Positions 20,472 through 27,515 of a stretch of 64,000 bases of DNA are shown piece by piece; positions within the stretch are counted from its first letter, which is position 1, and every line of letters starts with the position of its first letter. The notes below the pieces were generated by a model. That model was not told the origin of the DNA. It saw nothing but the letters and a program-made list of their open reading frames with translations, and made no database searches. The translations under genes were made by a program, and so were the position numbers. The stretch is from CAWKMN01 sp963850765 (GTDB lineage: Bacteria; Chloroflexota; Anaerolineae; Aggregatilineales; Aggregatilineaceae). The DNA lies in the NCBI GenBank assembly GCA_963850765.1, contig CAWKMN010000002.1, forward strand, positions 186,001-250,000, in the 5' to 3' direction.

Positions 20472-20643
20472 GGCCCCTCCCTAAATCCCTCCCCACAAGG
20501 TGGAGAGGGACTTGATGTCTCCCCTTTCTCCACTTGTGGGGAAAGGGGCCGGGGGATAGGGGCCAATCCTCAAGAGGCGAGGCTGGAGTGAATGCTGAAC
20601 CCTCTCCCTGGCTTGGCCGGGGAGAGGGCAGGGTGAGGGGCGT
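20472..20643. repeat. Three palindromic repeats in a row
   Basis: Elements at 20472-20510 (CCCTCCCTAAATCCCTCCCC arm), 20519-20563 (TCTCCACTTGTGGGGAAAGG) and 20598-20643 (CCCTGGCTTGGCCGGGG, ending GTGAGGGGCGTT). The first and third are relatives of the left-edge repeat at 48-144. Confidence 0.7.
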
Positions 20644-20680
20644 TTGGGCGGCCCGTCCGCTATGAGTGCGAGGACCAACG

Positions 20681-22367
20681 ATGAAGCTGAAGAGTCTATC
20701 GCTCATTTTGATCGCAGCGCTGTTGGCGTTGCCGTGGCGATCCGCGCAGGCGCGTGACGAGCAGATCCTCACCGTCTTTGCGGCGGCGTCGCTCACCAAC
20801 GCCTTTGAAGAGATCGCGACCGCCTTCGAGGCCGAGCACCCCGGCGTAGACGTCGTGTTTAACTTTGGCGGCTCGTCCACCCTGGCGACACAGCTTGCCG
20901 AGGGCGCACCCGCCGATGTGTTTGCCAGCGCCAATACCGCGCAGATGAATGTCGCGCGCGATGCCGGGCGTATCGCCGGCCCGGTCCGCACGTTTGCGAA
21001 AAACCGGCTGGTGATCATCGTACCCGCCGATAACCCGGCCAGCGTCCAATCGCTGCACGATCTGGCCGAGCCCGGCCTTCTGTTGGTGGTCGCGGCTCCT
21101 GATGTGCCGGTGCGCGACTATACCGATACCATGCTCGAACGGCTGGCCGCGGATCCCGATTATGGTGAGGAGTACCGGCAGGCCGTGATCGCCAACATCG
21201 TCTCGGAAGAATCAGACGTCCGGCACGTGGCGGCGAAGGTCGCGCTGGGAGAGGCCGACGCGGGTGTTGTCTACCGATCGGATGTGACCCCGGACATCGC
21301 CGCGGACGTGCGGACGGTTCCCATTCCCGACGCCTACAACACGATTGCCACGTATCCAATCGCCATCACCGAAGACACAGCCCAGCCTGAACTGGCCCAG
21401 GCGTTTGTCGATGTGGTGCTGTCAGACGCCGGACAGGATACCCTCGTGCGCTGGGGCTTTCATCTCGGTTCGCCGCGCATGCGAAGACCGCCACAAACCC
21501 CACTGACGGCCGCTCTCACCTGGAAGGAAGATGCTCGCGTCGTGGGCGTGAAATTTCGTCGTCTTGTCAATCGAGCGGCCTCCTGGTCGGGACGCGGGCT
21601 GGTGATTCTGCTGGCAGGCGGGGCCGTGCTGATGGTCGTGCTGCCCCTGGTCGCGTTAGGTTGGCGCGGTGTTCAGGAACAGGCATGGACGCTCGTCCCC
21701 GAAGATTCCGTCCAGCAGGCGATCCGGCTGAGCTTCATCACCACGCTCATCAGCCTGGGAATTATCCTGCTGTTGGGCACGCCGCTGGCGTATATCCTGG
21801 CGCGCTCGTCCTTCCGTGGCAAAAAGCTCGTCAGTGTGTTGATCCAGCTTCCCATTGTGCTGCCTCCCGCTGTCGCGGGGCTGGCCCTGCTGATCACCTT
21901 TGGGCGGCGCGGCCTGCTTGGGCGCGACCTTGCAGGATTGGGACATCCAGATCGTGTTTACTCAAAAGGCGGTCGTGTTGGCCCAGGTCTTTGTCGCCCT
22001 GCCGTTTTATGTCCGGGCGGCGCAGGCGGGCTTTCGCGTCGTGAACCGCGATATTGAAGAAGCCGCGCTCGTGGATGGCGCGACCCCCTGGCGGCGCTTT
22101 ATCCATATCACCTTCCCGCTGTCACGCAAGGCGCTGATCAGTGGGGCGCTGCTGAGTTGGGCGCGGGCGCTGGGTGAATTTGGCGCGACGATCCTGTTTG
22201 CGGGCAGCCTTCAGGGGCGGACGCAGACCATGCCGCTCCTGATCTACAGCGTCTTTGAGCGCAATGTGAACGCCGCCATCTGGACGGCGCTGATTCTCGT
22301 GGCGCTGGCGTTCCTGGTGTTGGTGGTTATTCTCCTGTTGTCGCGCGACCACGAGCCGGAGTTGTGA
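20681..22367 (+). CDS. modA-modB: Molybdate ABC transporter: ModA binding protein joined in frame to ModB permease (frameshifted)
   Basis: High-affinity molybdate/tungstate uptake. Residues 1 to about 265 (from ATG 20681) are ModA: signal peptide, FAAASLTNAFEEIATAFE, FNFGGSSTLATQL, ADVFASAN. After a linker of about 35 residues the same frame becomes ModB with membrane helices and LPIVLPPAVAGLALL. The frame fails near 21923, where one extra C in GGGCGCGACC shifts it; the rest lies in the +1 frame (IQIVFTQKAVVLAQ, the EAA loop EEAALVDGATPWRRF) and ends at 22367. ModB needs its N-terminus in the cytoplasm but ModA is exported, so a true fusion is topologically difficult. A second indel before a TGA in the +1 frame near 21505, with ModB starting at a GTG near 21540, is the simpler reading. 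No modC is adjacent. Confidence 0.85.
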
Positions 22368-22368
22368 G

Positions 22369-22569
22369 AACCTCACCCCCCCAGCCCCCTCTCCACACGC
22401 GGAGAGGGGGAGCCGCACGCCGATAAGGATCCCATTTCACGGGGAAGCGCGATTGTTGATGCATATATACAATTATTCTCGATATAGGTATCGCCCAACT
22501 AGAATCGCGCTATGTATGAACCGGTCCCCCCTCTCCGCGCGTGGAGAGGGGGTCAGGGGGTGAGGTAAA
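22369..22569. mobile_element. MITE-like element copy A, about 200 bp
   Basis: Inverted ends AACCTCACCCCCC at left and GGGGGTGAGGTAAA at right, each with a CCCCTCTCC/GGAGAGGGGG hairpin. Between them is a core of about 110 bp (CCGATAAGGATCCCATTTCAC onward) that is clearly related to the core of the copy at 23785-23985. No coding capacity. Confidence 0.8.
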
Positions 22570-22571
22570 CC

Positions 22572-23003
22572 ATGCCCGCCGATCCCGAACCCAAATCGTA
22601 TCCCTATCTCACCCCGCCTGCCCTCTGGGCCAAACTCAAGCCCCTGGCCCGCCAGAAGCGCCATGAACCCACCCCGGCCGAATCCCGGCTCTGGCACGCC
22701 TTACGCGGCCGCCGCCTGTGCGGACTGAAATTCCGCCGTCAGCACAGCATCGAACGCTTCATTGTGGATTTTTACTGTGCTGATCCCCCGCTGATAATCG
22801 AAGTAGACGGTCCTATCCATGATTACACGCCGGACGAGGACGCGATCCGCCAGGAATTTCTGAAATCGCTCGGCTACCGCGTGATCCGCTTCACCAACGA
22901 TGACGTGCTGCATAACTTGGACGCTGTTCTTCAGGCGATTGCATGCAGTGTCCAGACAGGCCCCTCATCAATCACCTTGTCTGAACATTCGTCACCCGAT
23001 TAA
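22572..23003 (+). CDS. DUF559 endonuclease-like protein
   Basis: A 143-residue DUF559 protein, related to the Vsr/restriction endonuclease fold. Typical motifs are TPAESRLWHALRGRRL, GLKFRRQHSIERFIVDFYC and LIIEVDGPIHDY, which supply the acidic D..E active-site residues, and a C-terminal LGYRVIRFTNDDV. Its biological role is not established for the family. The ribosome binding site (GTGAGGT) lies inside the end of the MITE-like copy A, two bases before the ATG. It is bracketed, with the next gene, by these repeats. Confidence 0.88.
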   Translation: MPADPEPKSYPYLTPPALWAKLKPLARQKRHEPTPAESRLWHALRGRRLCGLKFRRQHSIERFIVDFYCADPPLIIEVDGPIHDYTPDEDAIRQEFLKSLGYRVIRFTNDDVLHNLDAVLQAIACSVQTGPSSITLSEHSSPD

Positions 23004-23020
23004 AATCACTTTACCTATCG

Positions 23021-23070
23021 ACCGGTTCCCCCTCTCCGCGCGTGGAGAGGGGGTCAGGGGGTGAGGTAAA
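23021..23070. repeat. Right end of the MITE-like element
   Basis: Only the right half: CGACCGGTTCCCCCTCTCC, hairpin, GGGGGTGAGGTAAA. It lies between the two nuclease-like genes and supplies the GTGAGGT before the second one. Confidence 0.75.
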
Positions 23071-23074
23071 CCCC

Positions 23075-23788
23075 ATGCCCACCATCGACGACCTGCTGAC
23101 CGAAATCTTCGACGCCCAGCGACCCGCCCTCTACGCGGAATTCGCGGAGTGGGTCCGCACGTCGCGCCGCTTCCGCGCCTTTGCCACCACCTACCGCACC
23201 AAGATCCGCGCCAAGCTCAAAAATGTGAACGACGACAGCCGGATGCAGGATCTCCGCGCGGAACTCGCCACCGCGGCGCTGCTGCTGCGCGAGGAGCGCT
23301 TCACCCTCGAATACGAGAAATACGCCGCCACCAAACAGCGCGGCCCGGACTTTACCGTGACGTTCAAAACCCATACCCCCTTCAACGTCGAGGTGCGCCG
23401 TCTCCGCAGCGCCGAATGGGACATCGATGCCGATCCCGGCGCAGATGCCGACGTGCCCCTCGCCAAGCTGACGGCGGTGCTGTGTGACAAAGTCGGGCAG
23501 ATGCCGCCAAGCATCATTAACTTGCTGTGGCTGGTAGCCGAGCGCGATCTCTCCGAAGCGGATCTCAACCGCGCGGTGCTGTCGCTGCGCCAATTGGCCG
23601 ATCGCAAAGTCGAGGACTTCTTCACACATCGTGGCTACAAAAGCGCCGCCGATTACCTCCGCCACGAACATCACCTGAGCGGGATCGTCGTGCGTCCATC
23701 CGGCGAACCCGTCCTTTGGCTCAACACCCTCGCCCGCCACCCGGTCCCGCCACCCATTGTCACGGCGCTCCAGCGTCTAGTAATTTAA
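23075..23788 (+). CDS. Unknown protein with PD-(D/E)XK-like motif spacing
   Basis: A 237-residue soluble protein. Residues about 60-115 follow a nuclease-like order: a helix with Glu (DLRAELATAALLL), then RGPDFTVTF (Asp in a GPDF turn), then FNVEVRR in place of the usual ExK strand. That is the order of the PD-(D/E)XK core with Arg instead of Lys. The C-terminal half (PPSIINLLWLVAERD) is unassigned. It follows the DUF559 gene and, like it, has a start codon preceded by GTGAGGT from a repeat. Nuclease identity is inferred from motif order only. Confidence 0.55.
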   Translation: MPTIDDLLTEIFDAQRPALYAEFAEWVRTSRRFRAFATTYRTKIRAKLKNVNDDSRMQDLRAELATAALLLREERFTLEYEKYAATKQRGPDFTVTFKTHTPFNVEVRRLRSAEWDIDADPGADADVPLAKLTAVLCDKVGQMPPSIINLLWLVAERDLSEADLNRAVLSLRQLADRKVEDFFTHRGYKSAADYLRHEHHLSGIVVRPSGEPVLWLNTLARHPVPPPIVTALQRLVI

Positions 23789-23985
23789 CCTTACCCCCCA
23801 ACCCCCTCGGCACACGCGGAGAGGGGGAGCAGCGCTCCGATAGGAATCCCGTTTCACAGCGAGTCGCGATTTTTCATCCACAGATAAAATCGGGCCGGAT
23901 AGGAGAATCGCCCCATTAGGATCACACCGTGAATCGACCGGTTCCCCCTCTCCGCGTGTGGAGAGGGGGTCAGGGGGTGAGGTTT
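23785..23985. mobile_element. MITE-like element copy B, about 200 bp
   Basis: Left end TTAACCTTACCCCCC, right end GGGGGTGAGGTT. The core from about 23832 (CCGATAGGAATCCCGTTTCAC) is a diverged copy of the core of copy A, in the same orientation. It closes the cassette with the two nuclease-like genes. Confidence 0.8.
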
Positions 23986-23993
23986 TTTCTCCG

Positions 23994-24022
23994 TTGGCCC
24001 GCTCCACCACCTGTGATATAAT
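23994..24022 (+). promoter_or_regulatory. Promoter of the 24097 gene
   Basis: TTGGCC, 17-bp spacer, perfect TATAAT (24017-24022). Start expected at about 24029, six bases before a palindrome. Confidence 0.55.
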
Positions 24023-24034
24023 CCCGCAGCGTAA

Positions 24035-24061
24035 CCACGCGGTGGCGTGCCCACCGCGTGG
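24035..24061. promoter_or_regulatory. 11-bp perfect inverted repeat just after the promoter
   Basis: Arms CCACGCGGTGG (24035-24045) and CCACCGCGTGG (24051-24061) with a 5-nt spacer. It is either an operator at the transcription start or a 5'-UTR hairpin for the gene at 24097. Confidence 0.5.
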
Positions 24062-24096
24062 CGTATCCACGGCGTCACAGGAGCGAACAACCGCCG

Positions 24097-24513
24097 ATGC
24101 GTCATTATCAGAAGCTGGATCAGGTTTCGCACGACGAAACCGACGACACCCTGTTGATCGAGTGCGCCGGGGGCGATCACTGCCTGCCGAAGCTGTGGTT
24201 CGGGCGCGAAGGCATGTATGTCAGCGTCTCAGCCAGCTATGGCCCGCTGGAGATCGCGCTGCGTCCGCGCCAGCAGGATCTCGTGACCGGGCTGACGCAG
24301 CTTCGCCCCACCGAGCGCTTATCGGTGATGCGTATCGTCGGCACGGGCCAGGCGCATATTGAACTCGGCCTGTCCACCAGCGGCGAACTCCTGTTCCGCG
24401 CGGCGATCGTGGCGGACGCGACCGGCCATTTCGCCATCAATCTGATTTTGACATCCGATGCGCGCGCCCGCCTGTTCGCGTGGCTCGGCATCGATCACAA
24501 TTCAGGGAAATGA
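24097..24513 (+). CDS. Small soluble protein, unknown
   Basis: A 138-residue protein starting at MRHYQKLDQV with an AGGAG site upstream; the longer frame from 24058 would start within the palindrome. It alternates beta strands, with no signal peptide, membrane helix or known motif. It has its own promoter with a perfect -10 and a palindrome next to it, so it is probably a regulated single gene. No family recognised. Confidence 0.6.
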   Translation: MRHYQKLDQVSHDETDDTLLIECAGGDHCLPKLWFGREGMYVSVSASYGPLEIALRPRQQDLVTGLTQLRPTERLSVMRIVGTGQAHIELGLSTSGELLFRAAIVADATGHFAINLILTSDARARLFAWLGIDHNSGK

Positions 24514-24518
24514 GCTTG

Positions 24519-24550
24519 TCCCCTCTCCACCCTGTGGGCAGGGGAGGGGC
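24519..24550. repeat. GC-rich repeat fragment
   Basis: CCCCTCTCCACCCTGTGGGCAGGGG, a short relative of the intergenic palindromes, just before the riboswitch. Confidence 0.45.
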
Positions 24551-24573
24551 ATAAACCAACCAACATATCCCTC

Positions 24574-24800
24574 GGCGGGGAGAGCGCCCGCGCGGATCGA
24601 CTATCCGCCGGGCCACCGAAGGGGCAAGCGGGAGAGCAGACTGGTTTCTCCGGCGAAACTCTCAGGTTCAGGAACCCGCCGCACGGGGCACCCTCTGGAA
24701 AGCGTGCCGCAGTCAATCGCACGCGCCGACGGGGCAACTTCACCGCTGACCATGCGTCGCCGGTGGAGCAATCTCTCAGGCCAAACGACAGGGGCAAACA
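24574..24800 (+). ncRNA. Tandem glycine riboswitch
   Basis: Two consecutive glycine aptamers. The first shows GGGGAGAGC, CCACCGAAGGGGCAAGC and AAACTCTCAGGTTCAGGAACC (24578-24680). The second shows GCGCCGACGGGGCAAC and CAATCTCTCAGGCCAAACGACAGGGG (about 24715-24793). These are the conserved blocks of the gcvT-type riboswitch. It precedes gcvH and the gcvP genes. The 3' side of the second aptamer abuts a strong terminator, so glycine binding most likely prevents termination and switches the operon on. Confidence 0.93.
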
Positions 24801-24830
24801 GTCATCCAGCACTGTTTGCTTTTGTTTTGT
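24794..24830 (+). terminator. Riboswitch-linked intrinsic terminator
   Basis: Stem GCAAACAG/CTGTTTGC with a 10-nt loop followed by TTTTGTTTTGT. It starts at the last bases of the second glycine aptamer, as expected for an expression platform. Confidence 0.85.
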
Positions 24831-24896
24831 CTGGCCGTTTTGTTTGTATGCTACACTACGAATACGATGGATCTTGCTTGAGAAAGGATAGTTGAC

Positions 24897-25298
24897 ATGG
24901 GTGATTGGACCATTCTCGATACGTTGAAGTACACCGAAAGTGACGAGTGGGTGAAGGTCGAGGGCGATACCGCCAAGATCGGCCTGACCGACTATGCACA
25001 GGACCAGCTTTCCAATATTGTGTTTGTCGATCTCAGCGAAGTGGAAGTCGGCGGGTCGCTCAGCCGCGGCGATACCTGTGCCGCCGTCGAGAGCGTGAAA
25101 GCCGCCTCGGATGTCTACACGCCGGTCAGCGGTAAAGTGACCGCCGTCAACAGCGCGCTCGATGACGAGCCCGAAACCATCAACAGCGATCCTTATGGTG
25201 CGGGCTGGCTGGTAGAAGTCCGCCTCACCAACCCGTCCGAACTCGACGGCCTGATGGACGCCGCCGCCTACAAAAAACACTGCGACGCGCGCGAGTAG
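24897..25298 (+). CDS. gcvH: Glycine cleavage system H protein
   Basis: Lipoyl carrier that shuttles the aminomethyl group between P, T and L proteins. It is 133 residues, the usual size. The lipoylation site is K68 in ESVKAASD, and the family start YTESDEWVKVEGD is present. AAAGGA lies before the ATG. It is the first gene after the glycine riboswitch and terminator, followed by gcvPA. Confidence 0.97.
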   Translation: MGDWTILDTLKYTESDEWVKVEGDTAKIGLTDYAQDQLSNIVFVDLSEVEVGGSLSRGDTCAAVESVKAASDVYTPVSGKVTAVNSALDDEPETINSDPYGAGWLVEVRLTNPSELDGLMDAAAYKKHCDARE

Positions 25299-25326
25299 TT
25301 ATCGTTACCTTATGTCCGTAGCATTT

Positions 25327-25356
25327 TGTAGGGGCGTATCGCAATACGCCCCTACA
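25327..25356. repeat. 30-nt palindrome, identical to that at 3711
   Basis: Identical 13-bp arms and CGCA loop. It sits between gcvH and gcvPA without a U-run, so read-through is expected; it may stabilise or process the mRNA. Confidence 0.85.
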
Positions 25357-25404
25357 AGGCGCGCTGATGAGCGCCCCAGAATTGTTTCAGGAGCTTAACC
25401 CAAT

Positions 25405-26760
25405 ATGCCTTACTACCCACACACCGATGCAGACCGCGAAGCGATGCTTAACACCATCGGCGTTGGTTCGCTCGATGACCTGTTCGACGCCGTGCCCTCG
25501 GATGTTCGCTTCCCCAAGCTGGATATCCCGGCGGGCCTGAGCGAGATGGAAGTCGCCTGGGAGCTTGGCGGGCTGGCGAACGGCAACATGTCGGCCAGCG
25601 ACTACGCGATCTTCCTGGGCGCAGGGGTCTACAACCACTTCAGCCCCAGCGTGATCAACCACATGCTGCTGCGCGGCGAGTTTTACACCGCCTATACACC
25701 CTACCAGCCCGAACTGAGCCAGGGCACGCTGCAAGCGATCTTCGAGTACCAGAGCATGATGTGCATGCTCACCGGCATGCAGGCCGCCAACGCCAGCCAC
25801 TACGACGGCGCGACCTCGCTGGCCGAAGCCGTCACGATGGCGAACGTCCATTTCCGCGGCAAGCGCACCAAGATCGTGCTCAGCCACAGCGTCCACCCCA
25901 TGTATCGCGCCGTCGCCCGCACCTATCACCAGGGCGGTGAGCTGAAATTCGTCGGCGATAAGGGCCGCGCCACCATCCCCGATCTGATCGACATGCTGGA
26001 CGAGCAGACCGCCATGCTGGTGGTGCAGTATCCGAACTTCTTCGGCCAGATCGACGATCTGACCACGCTGGCCGAGGCCGTCCATAAAGCCGGCGCGCTG
26101 CTGTGTATCGCCGCCGATCCGATCGCGCTTGGCATGTTCAAGTCGCCGGGCGAACTGGGCGCGGATGTCGTCGTGGGCGAGGGCCAGCCGCTCGGGATTC
26201 CGCTCAGCTTTGGCGGGCCGTATCTCGGCTTCTTCGCCACCAAGACCGAGCTTGTGCGCAAGATCGCCGGGCGTATCGTCGGGGAGACTGTCGATCAGTC
26301 GGGCCGCCGCGCCTTTGTGATGACCCTCCGCCCCCGCGAGCAGGACATCCGCCGCGAGAAAGCCACCAGCAATATCTGCACGAACCAGGGCTTGATGGCA
26401 CTGGCCGCGTGTGTCTACATGGCGGTGATGGGCAAAAACGGGCTGCGCAAGGTCGCGGAACTGTGCTATCACAAGGCGCACTACGCCGCCGAGCAGATCA
26501 GCCAGATCGACGGCTACAGCGTCGATCTGACCAAGCCGTTCTTCAAAGAATTTGTCGTGACCTGCCCGAAGCCGGTCAGCGTGATCAATGAAACCCTGTT
26601 GGAGCACTACGGCATCATCGGCGGTTACGATCTCTCGAAGGATTACGAGGATCGCAAGAACCAGATGCTGGTCGCCGTCACCGAAATGAACACCAAGGAC
26701 GAGATCGATACGCTGGTTGAGGCGCTCAAAGCCGCCAAGACCTACGATCACAAGCATTGA
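25405..26760 (+). CDS. gcvPA: Glycine dehydrogenase (decarboxylating) subunit 1
   Basis: N-terminal half of the two-subunit P protein, which with GcvPB decarboxylates glycine using PLP. It is 451 residues. Typical motifs are GVYNHFSPSVINHMLLRGEF, YTPYQPELSQGTLQAIFEYQS and ATSNICTNQGL. The PLP lysine is on the partner subunit, as normal. CAGGAG lies before the ATG. It is co-transcribed with gcvH and separated from gcvPB by a membrane protein gene. Confidence 0.97.
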   Translation: MPYYPHTDADREAMLNTIGVGSLDDLFDAVPSDVRFPKLDIPAGLSEMEVAWELGGLANGNMSASDYAIFLGAGVYNHFSPSVINHMLLRGEFYTAYTPYQPELSQGTLQAIFEYQSMMCMLTGMQAANASHYDGATSLAEAVTMANVHFRGKRTKIVLSHSVHPMYRAVARTYHQGGELKFVGDKGRATIPDLIDMLDEQTAMLVVQYPNFFGQIDDLTTLAEAVHKAGALLCIAADPIALGMFKSPGELGADVVVGEGQPLGIPLSFGGPYLGFFATKTELVRKIAGRIVGETVDQSGRRAFVMTLRPREQDIRREKATSNICTNQGLMALAACVYMAVMGKNGLRKVAELCYHKAHYAAEQISQIDGYSVDLTKPFFKEFVVTCPKPVSVINETLLEHYGIIGGYDLSKDYEDRKNQMLVAVTEMNTKDEIDTLVEALKAAKTYDHKH

Positions 26761-26788
26761 TTCTCAAGATCAATGGGGAGTGTGAACC

Positions 26789-27313
26789 ATGAATCCGGCA
26801 ACCCGTTATGAGAATTTCCCGCCCAGATTAGTGCTGTTGTGCAGTTCGTTTCAGATCGCCATCTATGCGATCGGGATCCTCATCCTGTCGGGTCTGGGAG
26901 CCGGGGCCATCGCGCTCTACATCGTCATCTGTCTCGCCCTGGAAATTCGTGCGATGAGAAGTGGCTGTGTCAACTGCTTCTACTACGGCAAATGGTGCGG
27001 CTTTGGCAAGGGCAAACTGGCGGCCCTGCTGTTCAGCAAGGGCGACCCGCGGCGTTTTGTGGAGCGTATTGTCTCGTGGCGCGATGTGCTGCCCGACATG
27101 CTGGTGTTTCTGCTCCCGCTGATCGGCGGTATCGTCCTGCTGATCCAGGATTTTGACGTGCTGCTCGTCGTCGCTCTCGCCGTGCTGCTGGCGCTGTCCT
27201 CTGCTGGAACCGGCTATGTCCGTGGATCGGTGAGCTGCCGCTACTGCAAGCAGCGCGACATCGGCTGCCCGGCCCAACAGCTGTTCCAAAGCCAGGCCGC
27301 CCGCCCGAAGTGA
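26789..27313 (+). CDS. Cys-rich membrane protein of unknown function in the gcv operon
   Basis: A 174-residue protein with two hydrophobic hairpins (about residues 14-53 and 102-135). Two Cys clusters face the same side by prediction: CVNCFYYGKWCGFGKGK after the first hairpin and CRYCKQRDIGCPAQ at the C-terminus. The Cys spacing suggests a metal or iron-sulfur site. It sits 28 bp after gcvPA and before gcvPB, so it may be linked to glycine metabolism or may be a passenger. I do not recognise the family. Confidence 0.7.
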   Translation: MNPATRYENFPPRLVLLCSSFQIAIYAIGILILSGLGAGAIALYIVICLALEIRAMRSGCVNCFYYGKWCGFGKGKLAALLFSKGDPRRFVERIVSWRDVLPDMLVFLLPLIGGIVLLIQDFDVLLVVALAVLLALSSAGTGYVRGSVSCRYCKQRDIGCPAQQLFQSQAARPK

Positions 27314-27388
27314 CAACAGGTGGTATGTCGGAATGGCTCGCCGTGCCACAGGACGTCAAAACGGCGCTACTGAAGGGACCTTGATCAG

Positions 27389-27417
27389 CCCCTTTAGCGG
27401 GCTTTCCGGCTTTTTTC
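27389..27417 (+). terminator. Intrinsic terminator before gcvPB
   Basis: AGCCC/GGGCT stem around CTTTAGC, then TTCCGGCTTTTTTCG. It would separate the riboswitch operon from gcvPB at least in part. Confidence 0.6.
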
Positions 27418-27454
27418 GTAGCCGTGCGGTTTCAACCCGCGGCGTTAGCTGCAA

Positions 27455-27496
27455 ACTGTCAACTGTCAACTAACAACCAACAACTAAGAACTACTT
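27455..27496. repeat. Heptanucleotide array (six ACYNNNN units)
   Basis: ACTGTCA twice, ACTAACA, ACCAACA, ACTAAGA, ACTACTT. It lies just before the gcvPB start, not at a stop codon. Confidence 0.85.
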
Positions 27497-27515
27497 TGGT
27501 GTAAAGGATTCACTG

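Noticed and set aside
20666..20680. GTG start five codons upstream of modA
   Set aside because: The ATG at 20681 starts a proper signal peptide and has AGGA upstream.
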